Shown here: positions 1 to 10,384 of the stretch, one piece after another | Position numbering within the stretch: position 1 is the first letter of the stretch | Layout: each line of letters starts with the position of its first letter | Assembly (NCBI RefSeq): GCF_964355755.1 | Contig: NC_092679.1 | Coordinates: 744,001-808,000, forward strand | DNA from: Antedon mediterranea | Taxonomy: Eukaryota; Echinodermata; Crinoidea; Comatulida; Antedonidae | Direction: 5' to 3' | Length of the DNA: 64,000 nt | Made by a program: the position numbers and the translations under genes | Notes under the pieces: generated by a model | Told to the model about the DNA's origin: nothing | Seen by the model: the letters and a program-made list of their open reading frames with translations, nothing else | Databases searched by the model: none

Positions 1-1100
1 TATATTAAGATGTTTTAATAGTAATTTATCTTTAATTTCAGTTATTTAATTTTTTTATATTTCAACATTGGACGGTCTGGTAAAAGGGTGCGTTTTTATA
101 AATAGCATTCTTGTATTTGAATAAAATGAGTGATTAAAAAAATGTATAAACAAAGTGTGTAGTGTTGGTTTTTATTTACTGAAGAACAGAGAAAGAATAC
201 AAAATTATTAAGAATGTCAATAAATAAAATAGAAAGTGCAAAGTTTAACAAAAATAAAATTAGTCAATACAACAATTGTAACTGTATTAGTGGTTATAAG
301 TTTGCAAGGTGACGCTATAGGCATATTTGACTGATTGCTGATGAACTTTTCTCAATATGATGTATTCACATTGTTCTTGGATAGCAATCTACCAGTCACA
401 GTCAAATAAGCCTGGTCACAACCATGTAAGTACACATCGTATAAACCCACATAAACTGGACTCACTTTTGTAATTTGGTCCATAAATTCTTTAAAAAATT
501 TAATTTAACATACTTGGTATAAACATTTCTCTGCCAGCACAGAAATATAGCATTATACGCAAGTGCATGCTCACTAAAAGTCCTCGTTCAAAACAAATCT
601 AAACAGTTAAATTTAAATTACTCACTTTTTAAGTATCATCAAAATTAACCTAAAGAAAGATAGAAATTAATGAAAAGTTTGACAAATAAACAATTACAGA
701 AATGCTCTTAAGCCAACAGTGGTTTTTGCTCAAATTCTTCAAAACAATCTTTTTATATCAAATTTTAGGCGCTAATGCGAGTTGTCAACATTCTGCAAGC
801 ATAAAATTGTAAAAAATCAATAATTTTTTATTTATAACTATTTATAATCAATCAATAATTGAGCACCCTTCAGAAATCCATTGTCAGGTTAGCTTTGTGA
901 AAATCATTGCTAGGCCTGTCGATAAAGTATGTAGGCCTCACAGGACAGAAACTGCATTAGCGCTAAATGTTAAACATTATTTGGTTAATCTGTAGGAGAG
1001 AATACATCTTCCACATTTATACATAAATATCAGTCAAGAGCCACATACATATTTGATTCTGTAATATAAATATAACATATTCTAATAAACAATAATCATA
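1..1100. other. Intergenic / 3' flank of the KCTD3-like gene, no gene seen
   Basis: AT-rich sequence with no supportable coding exon on either strand. It probably includes the 3' UTR of the KCTD3-like gene, which ends at 1101 on the minus strand. An AATAAA near 119-124 on the plus strand could be the polyadenylation signal of a gene lying to the left, but nothing else supports this. Confidence 0.4.
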
Positions 1101-4100
1101 TTAACAATGTGTAACTCTGACATCATTTACATTTTCCTCATGACCCCCCTCTGCTCCAAGTGGTAGATCCTCTGTGCTACGGTTGCCAAGGTGGTTACTA
1201 GATGCTCGAAGCTGATTGGTTCTTAGTGGCATTAATGAGGTTGCTGGACTAAGTGAAGGGGTAGTACAGCGTGATGAACTAAGATCACATTGACCCATTA
1301 AGTATACCAGCTCTTCATGAGATGGGCCTGCTAAATCGGTAGCTACAAAAAAAATGTTTAACAAATTATTTTTTTCAACTTTAAAAAAAAAGAAAACGCA
1401 TTATATATCTTAATAATGCTTATTCTGTGATTGCATTACCAACAAGCCATTTCCAACTCTTTATTATGTAATTAGACTAAAAACAACTTACTTTTGTCAG
1501 ATTTTGAATAAGATTCCAGTGCCGTTGTTAAATCCCAAATCTAAAAAAAGGTATAAAATTTGATTACAAAGTATTTTGTAATTCGTAAAAAGGTTTAATA
1601 ACTACAAGAAAATGTTGTAAATGACTAACCTGTACACTTCCGTTAGAATGTCCTGTAAACAGAAAGCGACGAGGCCTTGACCCCATCCGACTTGACCCTT
1701 CGCACTCATGGACACTAAAACAACTAATGAAGCTTGTATCTACTGAGCGTATCTCACATACCCTGTTGATGAAAACAGAAAATGTAGTTTGTGTATCGTT
1801 AGTTACTTGGTGGTATGATGCTTGGCTACCAATCCAAGGTTCCTGGTCATATGTCAGAATTTTTTCTAATCACAAATTACAACTCCACTAAAACAAAGTC
1901 AAATAAATAAATAAAATAATATATCAAATACAATTAGTTTGCCAAGCAGACAGTGTATGGATTTTATATATTTATTTATACTGCCACCCACCTGTGTCCT
2001 GTAGACGATACTCTTACATAAAGTAAGTCCGTCTCTGGTACAACTTTTTGAATAAATACTTGTTGATCTTCCCTGTCACCATAGGGACCTGGAAATAAAA
2101 ACAAATAAACAAACAATGAAAGGATCAACATATTTCCAATACCAGGTTCTCATATACTCTTCTTCTTGTGTCCATATTTTTCCTCACTTTAACTAAAGCA
2201 AATTTACACAGACAAGCTGTAACGGTAAGCTGAAAACCGCATAGCTTGTCCACGTATAATCTGTATCTATCCTGAGTGGAAACCGCCCGGCTGCTTTGAG
2301 TTGTGTGTCAATGGTCATAAGGAATAACATAAATATATGATGATGATTTTTATTACTGTTACCGGTCGTCTGTGTAAATTGGCCTTTACTTGGTCGCATA
2401 ATTATTGTCACTCACTCACCAATATCATTACCAACTGGATAACTTGGATGGCAATCTGGTTCATCTAATGACAGAACCTTGAATGAGGCAAGAGGTGTTG
2501 ACCCTGGTTGAGTTGAAAGCATTCCACGGAATCGGGTCACATTCCACGTTCGTACATGATTTGATTCAGAACAAACTATAATACAATTACAGGGTAGTAC
2601 ATACTAAAAAAACGGTCTAAAAATGTTCAACTGATTTTATTCTATTTTAAGTACCTACTAAGGGGACACTTTTCTGTGAACTGAACAAAGGGAAATATGT
2701 TGCAACACTACAGTCAACCGCTATTCAGGGGACATCGCCATTAAGGTGACCAGTGGCTATGAGCACTCATTGGCTAAACCCAGGGGCCCCGGAGCTCATG
2801 GGGGACCCTGAGCAGTGCGCAGAGGAAAAACGCCCAAGGCCTCAGGCGTGGAGGGCCACTTAGGGTTCCTAAACCAGGGGCCTCACAGGCATCAGCGTTA
2901 TGTCACTGAAGGCGACACTGTGATGGGTACAGAAGGGGTTCTGTTGTATTAAATTAATGAAGAGTGAGGCTTACCCGATACAAGGTGTTTCTCAGACAGC
3001 ATCACCTTTGTAATACGACTTCTATGAACGGTAAAAGTCTGGAACAGTTGCGGTCCCTGTCCCATCGTCTCAGGATGTTGCACAATCATTCGCACTTTAC
3101 CAGAACTTGTACCATACGCAATTTCAATCCAATTCCCCATTAAAGCTAAATCAATCAAATTCAAATTTTCATCATAAATAATTGAATAGATCACCTTCAT
3201 GTATAATCATGAAAAAGCAATGGTCTACATTAATTCGCAGGTGATTTTGTAGCTAAAGATGAGCACATTGGCTGCAGATAAATATCTTTATAATTTGAAT
3301 CATGATTGTTTTACTTCACCACATACAATATGCTTTTTAGATTGAAATTACATTTAATTATTAAAATCAGTAAACAAAAATAAATTAATATGGCAATATT
3401 GGATTTCATTTCTTTCTCAGCTGGTATAATTTTTCACATTAAAAGTTTGAATAAATTTATCTGGGAAAAACACATGAAGTTTGCTGGCTTTGAGATAGAT
3501 CTATTTCTGTAAAACACGTCACATAACTTACTCGTAATGTTGTAAGCAGATATCAATGTTTATCAGCTTGGGGAAATCCTGACAGATTGCATAACTCAGT
3601 ATTAAACATTAATAAGCCTCAAAACATATGGTTACAAAATTGCTAGCATTTCATCATAAGTTAACATTTACAAATAAAATAACATTTAACAGAACTGTAA
3701 TACACAAAAATGTGAAATGTTAGCATTTAAATTCAGCAAAATACAAATAAGTAACATATTTTAATATTTAATGCTACAATTGTATTTGCTTCTTCTCTTC
3801 TATAATATTTATTATTTAATGAAAAAAATGAACATACTTATCTTGGGAGTGAGATAAACACTCAAAGCAGTAACTGCATCCTGGGAAGGGTCAGCGTAGA
3901 GTTCAGTGACCAGCAGGTCATTGTCTTTCATTCGTAGAGGGAATTTTTCCATATCTACCAAAACATAATAGTAGATAGTAAGTTCCTCAATTATCTATAT
4001 AATTATCTTCTTCATCCACATTAGATATCTTGTTCATATCCTCATTTTTGGAGATTAATTGATTTGTCAGATCAGGAACCATTACTCAAATTTCATATTG

Positions 4101-7100
4101 AGTAAATTCTCATCTCGAAACTATTCCAAACTAAGTAATAATCACAAGCTCTGAATCAACACATTCAAGCTTTATTTATTTAGTATATATTATTTGTATT
4201 AAATCATTATCATCAGTAAACGCCTCTCATCTTGTGACATGAAGTTTTCCACTTTACACCAAAAATGTTATTGTATGTAATGTTATTGTATGTAATGTTA
4301 TTGTATGTAATGTTATTGTATGTAATGTTATTGTATGTAATGTTATTGTATGTAATGTTATTGTATGTAATGTTATTGTATGTAATGTTATTGTATGTAA
4401 TGTTATTGTATGTAATGTTATTGTATGTAATGTTATTGTATGTAATGTTATTGTATGTAATGTTATTGTATGTAATGTTATTGTATGTAATGTTATTGTA
4501 TGTAATGTTATTGTATGTAATGTTATTGTATGTAATGTTATTGTATGTAATGTTATTGTATGTAATGTTATTGTATGCCTTTTACTCTGCTGCATGGGAT
4601 GATTTTGTATTATATACTTCGTTAAAAATTAAAAAATTACCTATGTAGTAGATAGAACCATTTGTGCAACCTAGCAACAGGAACGTCCCTGCTGTATCGT
4701 AGCTACTGATTGGCTGAATATTCTGACACTGAAACAATAGAATTTTATAAATTGGAACATATAAAATGTTTAAAAAAAGCAAAACTTCAGCAAGTCATTT
4801 ATAATGTTGCTGGTAATAATAAAAATGAAACATATACTCAGTTTATTTACAATGCAAAACAAGTGACAACCAAAATGATTAATATAATAACTAAAACTAA
4901 AATAACCTGTTTTTAAATCAGTAATAAAATATAATAAGCATTTTTTTTGTGTTAATTATGTCAATAATTGATGATTTGGAATTTGGCCATATTATAATGC
5001 CTAACTGGAATTTCCACTCTAACAATGGCAATCTCCCAAGGGCTAGATGCCAATGATAATAACATTTCATCATCTTTATAAATATAAGATGTAGTAATGC
5101 AAGCCAGTAAATACTTGAAAGATGAGATTCAATGTTTGGAATTTGTACAGTGCTCAAATATATCAATACAATATACACACATGATGAGTGAAACACATTT
5201 TGTAAGTATAAACTAGACTAGATAGTGTATATAGTGAGGTGGGTATTGCCTTCACCTAATGTATAGGTACTAAGTCTATTGAGCCTAAATAGGTATTTAA
5301 GGGATGATTTGGTTTTACCATGTTGAAACACTGATTCTTGTCAGATCACTAAAGTTTAGCAGTGTTAAGCCCGGGTTAGAGCTTGGATGGGATACCATCT
5401 GGGAATACCGGGTGCTGTATGGAGCTGGGATCCGGTTAGGCATTTAAAATCAGCACTGCTGACTCTTATGGCAGCCCCCTGCATCTAGTATCTACCTCAG
5501 GTGAAGGCAGGCACTAGACGATCAATGTTAGGACCAATCAAGGTGCTTTAAACAGTCCTAGCTTAGTCATCATATATATATACACAAGAGACCTTTAGCT
5601 AATCTGCCTACATACTAAGGCTAGGTCCAACCTATTATACAACTTTACCTGCCAACTACGGGTAACTGCATGCCACACTCCTACTTTCCCTGTATGACTA
5701 GTAGCAACCAGTTGACTTCCGATAAAAAATAATGAATCGACTCTCACTCCAAGATCAAAAGTACCTGAAACGAATTCATTCATTCATTCAGGAAAAAAAA
5801 ATCCAGTAATTTTAGTAAAGTATGATAAATATACAGTAGCTAAGAGCACGCCAGCCAGGTTTTAGATGATCATCCCCTTCCTGAAGCACCCTTTTCAAAC
5901 TACAGATCAACAGCAAAAGTATATATATTTTCTTAAGCTCTGTCTACACTTTCAAACTTTATGTGACAAAAAATGTGATGTGCCCATATATGGACATGAT
6001 GACATCATATCACTACCATATTTGGGTATATCACTACCATATTTGGGCACATCACATTGTTTTTGTCAAGCTAGTTTGATAGTGTAGATTTTAGAGCTTT
6101 ATACAAACCTATTTCATTTCTTAAACTATCATCTTGACAACACCATAAACGGATCATACTGCCAAATGCCACAGCCAGCATCTTATCTCTTCCATCTGTC
6201 TGTGTCACTCCAACAACTTTAGAGTTGAGAGCGAGTCGTTCAATGGACTGTTCGAGATAAGGACTCGTAAAAACGAGCTGCCATCCGCTGGATTCCTTGA
6301 TACGATAACAACAAACAAAGTGTGCATAGGCTACAGCGATCCAGCCGTGGTGTCCTGTTACTATTATTACTTTTCGTGGATCTATATCTATACAAAAAAT
6401 AGAAATAATTATTTAATGGAAAGGGGAAAACCCAAACCTTAAATGGAGATTATAAGATAAATAGCGGTGTAGTATAAAATGCAATGTATAAGAAATCAAT
6501 TTTGAAGCACAGGGCCGTAGCCAGGATCTGTCCAGTGGGGGTTCGGACACTAAATATTTGGGTCAACCCCCCCCAACCCCCCCCCCCCCCGGGGCCTGAT
6601 GCGAAGCGAATTTTGTTAAATGACACCCCTAGATGGCCGGAAAAGACACTCTCGTGCAGCATGCTACCGATGAGCAAAAAGATCGTACTTTTTTCCTCCT
6701 TCTCAAACACGTCGATAATTTAAAGGACGATAACTATTTGTTGCCGTATGTTAGATGCGCGTGCTCTGTGTGCGGAACCGCCGATTGTTTGATCATTTAC
6801 TCCGTATTTTGTTTTGCGTTCAAGTTCAATGCGAACGTACATCTAGGAGCAGCCCCGAAAAAAGCACACTGGTTGAAGGCAAATGCTATTTGCTAGCTCT
6901 ATCTATAATATTTATTTACAGCAATTTGTTGAGGAATATAAATATGTAAATAGGTGATATTGATACATTTTAATACGTATCGGCTGGTGGTCTAGAAAAA
7001 AATAATCGGATGCCATAATGTGAACTACAGTACTTGATACCATAGATATTATAGTGTAAAATATTAATATTCACTATAATCCTCTATGATACATTATACT

Positions 7101-10022
7101 TCATAGTCACACATAAATACTGATGTACGTCGGAAGGCTATATACTTTATGCATGCTGCCTAACTGCCAGTGATCTAAACAATTATAGGTACGCAGTTGT
7201 CTGGCGGTGTCCTTTGTACGAATCGTTCGTGCCCCAGTTCGCTATGAGACGCGTCAATATCATGTTACATGCAGGGACCAAACATTTATTTTTTAGGTTA
7301 AAATCGGCAATTCATTTGCAGCTTTTAGAAATTTACAGACACGTATCGCTAGTTGACGCTCATACAGAGAAGAAGGTTCACGAACAAGTTTACGAATTTT
7401 TCAATTTACAAACAACTTTTTGTACTGTGGGGCACGTATTTGGAGGATTCTTGGAGATGAGGGTGAGGTATTGGGCATGTCGGGGATGGGGGTTCGCAGT
7501 CAGTTAAGGGGGGTTCGCTGTAAAGGGGGGGTTCGCCCGAACCATAAAAACCCCCCCTGGCTACGGGCCTGAAGCAGCTGCATAAATTCTTTTGATAAGG
7601 TAAATTAAAATAAGGGACTTACTTAAATTCATTTCTATGTCAGATTTCCGATACTCAATTGCTGATTGAGGGCGATGATCACGACTTGACATACTTCGTG
7701 CTGACCCTGGTCTTGATCGTAGTTCTGCTTCTGTTGCAATGCTGTTGCGTTGCTCGCTCCGAGCAGGGAAACCTGAAGCAGAAACAATTTACTTTAATTG
7801 AGGATAAAAATCAACATTATTTTTGTTGAAATTCATTTACAACAAATTTTGATTTACTAAAGGTCTGTCTACACTCTATCAAACTTTATGTAACAAAAAA
7901 ATGCGATGTGTCTATAATGGACATGATGTCATATCACTACCATATTTGGGAATATCACTACCATATTTGGGCACATCACACTTTTTTTGTCAATCTAGTT
8001 TGATAGTGTAGACAGAGCTTAAGAAGGTATGACTTACATGGAGCATTGAGGTATCCATGGAATAGAACATTGCCACAGTTTGATCTCCCAAGATCCTCAC
8101 AAAGTGATAACTTCTTTACAAGAGGAGATATGCCATAGAACTCTGCATCATGTCTTAGAGTGGTAATATTGACACCTCTTAAATCCAAGTCTTTGGTTCG
8201 CATGTAATTTAAGATGGGAACAAACACCACTGGGTCACGATCAATAAATATCTGTTAAAACAAATATTAATTTAAAAAAATTATAAAAGAAAATTGAAAT
8301 ACCCCGATAAATATATATATTATTTAAAACAAAATTATTAATGAAGTTATTTGATTGAAAATGAATGCAAAGCTTGACAGGCTTTTAACATTCATGTTTG
8401 AATGACCAATATAATGTAACTTACAGCTCCTTCCTCATCTCTCATTGATGATATACGACCACTGAGAAGACTGAAAAGAGAAAAATAGCAATGCATATTC
8501 ATTTTGGTTTTGTGAGTTTAAAACCGCAAATAATTAACATGCATTTTCATAATCATATTTCTTACCTGGAAAAGAAGGAATCTGGTACCCATGATAGTGT
8601 TTGTTTTGAGGTTGAAAATCTGAAATGAAATCATTATGCACTTTATTTACCAAAAGATGGTATTAATATCAATCAGAAGTTCAAACCAGAAATAACTTGT
8701 CTAGCTAGGTTAGGTAGAACTAGCCTACTTGGCTGAATTATTTTTTCTCCTTGTTTACCATACCAATGGCTTAGGCTAAATAATTCTAAGTAATTTATAC
8801 TAATAGTCATCCATTTTATTCAAATTTAAAAATGTATACAGTACTTTCATCATCATCAAAAAATCATTCATTTTTTATTAATTAAAAATGAATCACATCA
8901 GAAAACAAAAACAGGTTGATATAAAATAAATAAAGAGATAAAAAGAAATCACACAAAAACTTGAATTCATGGTTTCTGGGGCCGATCGTAACAGTGAATG
9001 AAATATTCCAGTCACCAGTCTCGGGTCTAGGCCCTATCTAGAAGGCATGTGCCGCTAGCTAGAGTGCTCGGGTAGGTTGCAAACTAAGCGCAGGCGGCCT
9101 ATCTACTACTAGGCTAGCCAGCCGGGAAACAGACAATCAGGACCACGGGCGATCGGGCCCAAGACGATCGGGCCCACATTTTGCGGTCCCGATCGTCTTA
9201 CCAGTTGGTTCCGATCGTCCAGTATTTTCAGAACCACCTTGGGCCCGATCGTCTTAGCATTGGGCCCGATAGTCTTTTTTGATATATAAAATGATGTGCC
9301 ACATTTCATTCCTAGTGCTTAGTGTTGACGTTTCTTTCGTAAATTAAGATTTTAATTAAAAAGGTTAATTAGATTTTTCTGATTTTATCATAATTTTCTC
9401 CTAATTAACACTACTGGTTTTAAGAATTTCTTACCAAATAATCTCGATTTATGAATAAATGTGATTGATTTTGATTGTTATTAATATTATTGTGTTGTAT
9501 GTATTCCCGTATTAAATTTTTGCTCTAGGCTAGGCCTAGGCTAGGCCTGTACAGTGTGATATAACTTGACTTCTCTCTTGCGACAAAATTAATATCACGT
9601 ACATGCGTGAAACCTGATTCGGTAATACATAACAATTAACATATGTTCATATTTTCCGGACTTTAAATCGAATAATTATTTTTTTTAATTTTCCGAGAAT
9701 GTTTTGGGCCCAACGTCTTATTCATTGGGCCCGATCGTCTCTGGTCCCGATCGTCTTTCACCCTTGATGGGCCCGATCGTCTCACGATTTGGGCCCGATC
9801 GTCTTGAAGTGGCCCCGATCGTCCGTGGTTCCGATCGTCTGATAAACTAGCCAGCCTTCTTTTTTAGGCCTGGCCTGCTGGTGATGGGCCCTCTAATCTA
9901 GGAGTAGTTAGCAGCTAGGCCTAGTCCTAGGCCATGGAATTATTGTATTTTATTCAAATTACTTACTTTGTTCCACCAACATTTAGTTTGATTATTTCAC
10001 TGGGTGGAAAGGTGTAATTCAT
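1101..10022 (-). CDS. KCTD3: KCTD3/SHKBP1-like BTB-T1 and WD40 repeat protein
   Basis: Cytoplasmic BTB/POZ (T1-type) protein followed by WD40-like repeats. Mammalian KCTD3 is known to bind HCN3 channels and SHKBP1 to bind SH3KBP1. Exons in transcript order: 10022-9967, 8619-8566, 8470-8425, 8251-8038, 7772-7623, 6387-6109, 5764-5649, 4728-4641, 3954-3838, 3145-2975, 2575-2420, 2088-1992, 1762-1630, 1540-1492, 1342-1101. They sum to 1968 nt (655 aa plus stop) with all phases consistent. The BTB core shows [30 protein letters not shown] and [11 protein letters not shown]. The WD region shows [39 protein letters not shown] and [10 protein letters not shown]. The C-terminus is [18 protein letters not shown] plus about 50 residues, so the long tail of human KCTD3 is missing. 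The start is the only ATG before the BTB strand. Introns hold a 723-bp DNA element, a 1,062-bp element, two MITEs, a 5S-derived repeat and a 15-bp satellite. I cannot separate KCTD3 from SHKBP1; this may be the single pre-duplication gene. Confidence 0.87.
1800..1880 (+). repeat. tRNA-type SINE fragment
   Basis: CTTGGTGGTATGATGCTTGG and the following 50 bp match the copy at 38551-38740, which has a B-box-like GGTTTAAGTCC. This is a short, degraded copy in a KCTD3 intron. Confidence 0.5.
2750..2905. repeat. Dispersed GC-rich repeat (GGCTAAACC/GGGGCC family)
   Basis: The segment GGCTAAACCCAGGGGCCC followed by a GGAGGGCC block resembles the leader of the 70-bp tandem array at 52300-52711. It lies in a KCTD3 intron and is much richer in GC than its surroundings. 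The class is unknown. Confidence 0.45.
4266..4577. repeat. 15-bp tandem repeat, ~21 copies
   Basis: The unit TGTTATTGTATGTAA is repeated almost without error for ~312 bp inside a KCTD3 intron, 64 bp from the exon at 4641-4728. Because the unit is a multiple of three, both strands give long artificial ORFs (MLLYV or HTITL repeats). These are not genes. Confidence 0.97.
5311..5560 (+). repeat. 5S rRNA-derived SINE (SINE3-like) or 5S pseudogene
   Basis: Positions 5311-5421 align over nearly the whole of 5S rRNA: TTACCATGTTGAA near the 5' end, CTTGTCAGATCAC, then GCTTGGATGGGATACC and CTGGGAATACCGGGTGCTGT. The IE and C-box parts of the internal pol III promoter are therefore recognisable. Box A is altered to AAGTTTAGCAG. 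A non-5S tail of ~130 bp follows, which is the arrangement of SINE3-type retroposons rather than of a 5S gene; no T-run follows the 5S part. It lies in a KCTD3 intron on the opposite strand. Confidence 0.7.
5935..6099 (+). mobile_element. MITE family A copy 1
   Basis: Member of the ~160-bp family with ends AAGCTCTGTCTACAC and its inverse. The interior holds CATATATGGACATGATG and twin CACTACCATATTTGGG blocks. The right end lies about 10 bp from the KCTD3 exon at 6109-6387, so it sits next to a splice donor. Confidence 0.85.
6510..7571. mobile_element. 1,062-bp DNA element with CAGG...CCTG inverted ends
   Basis: The ends are CAGGGCCGTAGCCAGG at the left and, inverted, CAGGCCCGTAGCCAGG at the right, next to a C-run and a G-run. 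AAGCA occurs directly outside both ends (6505-6509 and 7572-7576), a probable 5-bp target-site duplication. The interior has two plus-strand open stretches (around 6588-6896 and 7214-7507) that I do not recognise. The first includes [11 protein letters not shown], a CxxC-like segment. They could be transposase remnants or captured DNA. The element fills most of the KCTD3 intron between exons 7623-7772 and 6109-6387. The superfamily is undetermined. Confidence 0.75.
7861..8022 (+). mobile_element. MITE family A copy 2
   Basis: A near-complete copy with GTCTACACTCTATCAAAC at the left and GATAGTGTAGACAGAGCTT at the right. It ends 16 bp from the KCTD3 BTB exon (8038-8251), on the donor side. Confidence 0.88.
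9124..9846. mobile_element. 723-bp foldback element with clustered GGGCCCGATCGTCTT motifs
   Basis: The sequence is bounded by an exact 10-bp direct repeat CTAGCCAGCC (9114-9123 and 9847-9856), a target-site duplication. Terminal inverted repeats are imperfect: left CAGACAATCAGGACCACGG, right (inverted) CAGACGATCGGAACCACGG. Both ends carry clusters of CGATCG-centred copies of GGGCCCGATCGTCTT, about five on the left and seven on the right. The centre is ordinary AT-rich DNA without an ORF. A 9-10 bp duplication is typical of Mutator-like elements, but the family is not proven. It lies in the first KCTD3 intron. Confidence 0.82.
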
Positions 10023-10384
10023 TTTTAGAATAATATTAAGGAATTATAAGAGAAATTGTTCATCTTTCTTGTGTCGTCGTATGTACTTGTACGTCGTGTG
10101 TGATGAGCAATCGCATGATGTGTGATGCTCCACTACACACTCTAGGCCTATACTCTAGAGTAGTCTCTATGCAAAGATACTATCTTTTCGTCTCAACAAC
10201 AAAATCATAATATAATGCGGATATTGCGCAATTATTTATTGACTAATGACCTATCGCCCATGTGTTTCATTACACATCGAGCAGGTTCCACGTGCTTCTA
10301 TTATTGACTAATATTTATTTATAAAGTATAGTCATCCTAATTTTATTTTCATTTTATGTTCAGTTTTTGCACAAATAAGTTCAT
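10023..10384. promoter_or_regulatory. Bidirectional promoter interval KCTD3 / TRAF3-like
   Basis: The two start codons face away from each other and are 362 bp apart, so both promoters and 5' UTRs must fit here unless there are upstream untranslated exons. It contains a CACGTG E-box at about 10290. No TATA box can be placed with confidence. Confidence 0.55.

Noticed and set aside
4254-4648. Long ORFs on both strands made of MLLYV or HTITL repeats
   Set aside because: They are translations of the 15-bp satellite, whose unit is a multiple of three. They are intronic with no splice or homology support.
5311-5421. Functional 5S rRNA gene
   Set aside because: Box A is altered, many substitutions are present, and no terminator T-run follows; a derived repeat fits better.
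9109-9309. 66-aa minus-strand ORF rich in GP
   Set aside because: Lies wholly across the GGGCCCGATCGTC motif cluster of a transposon terminus.
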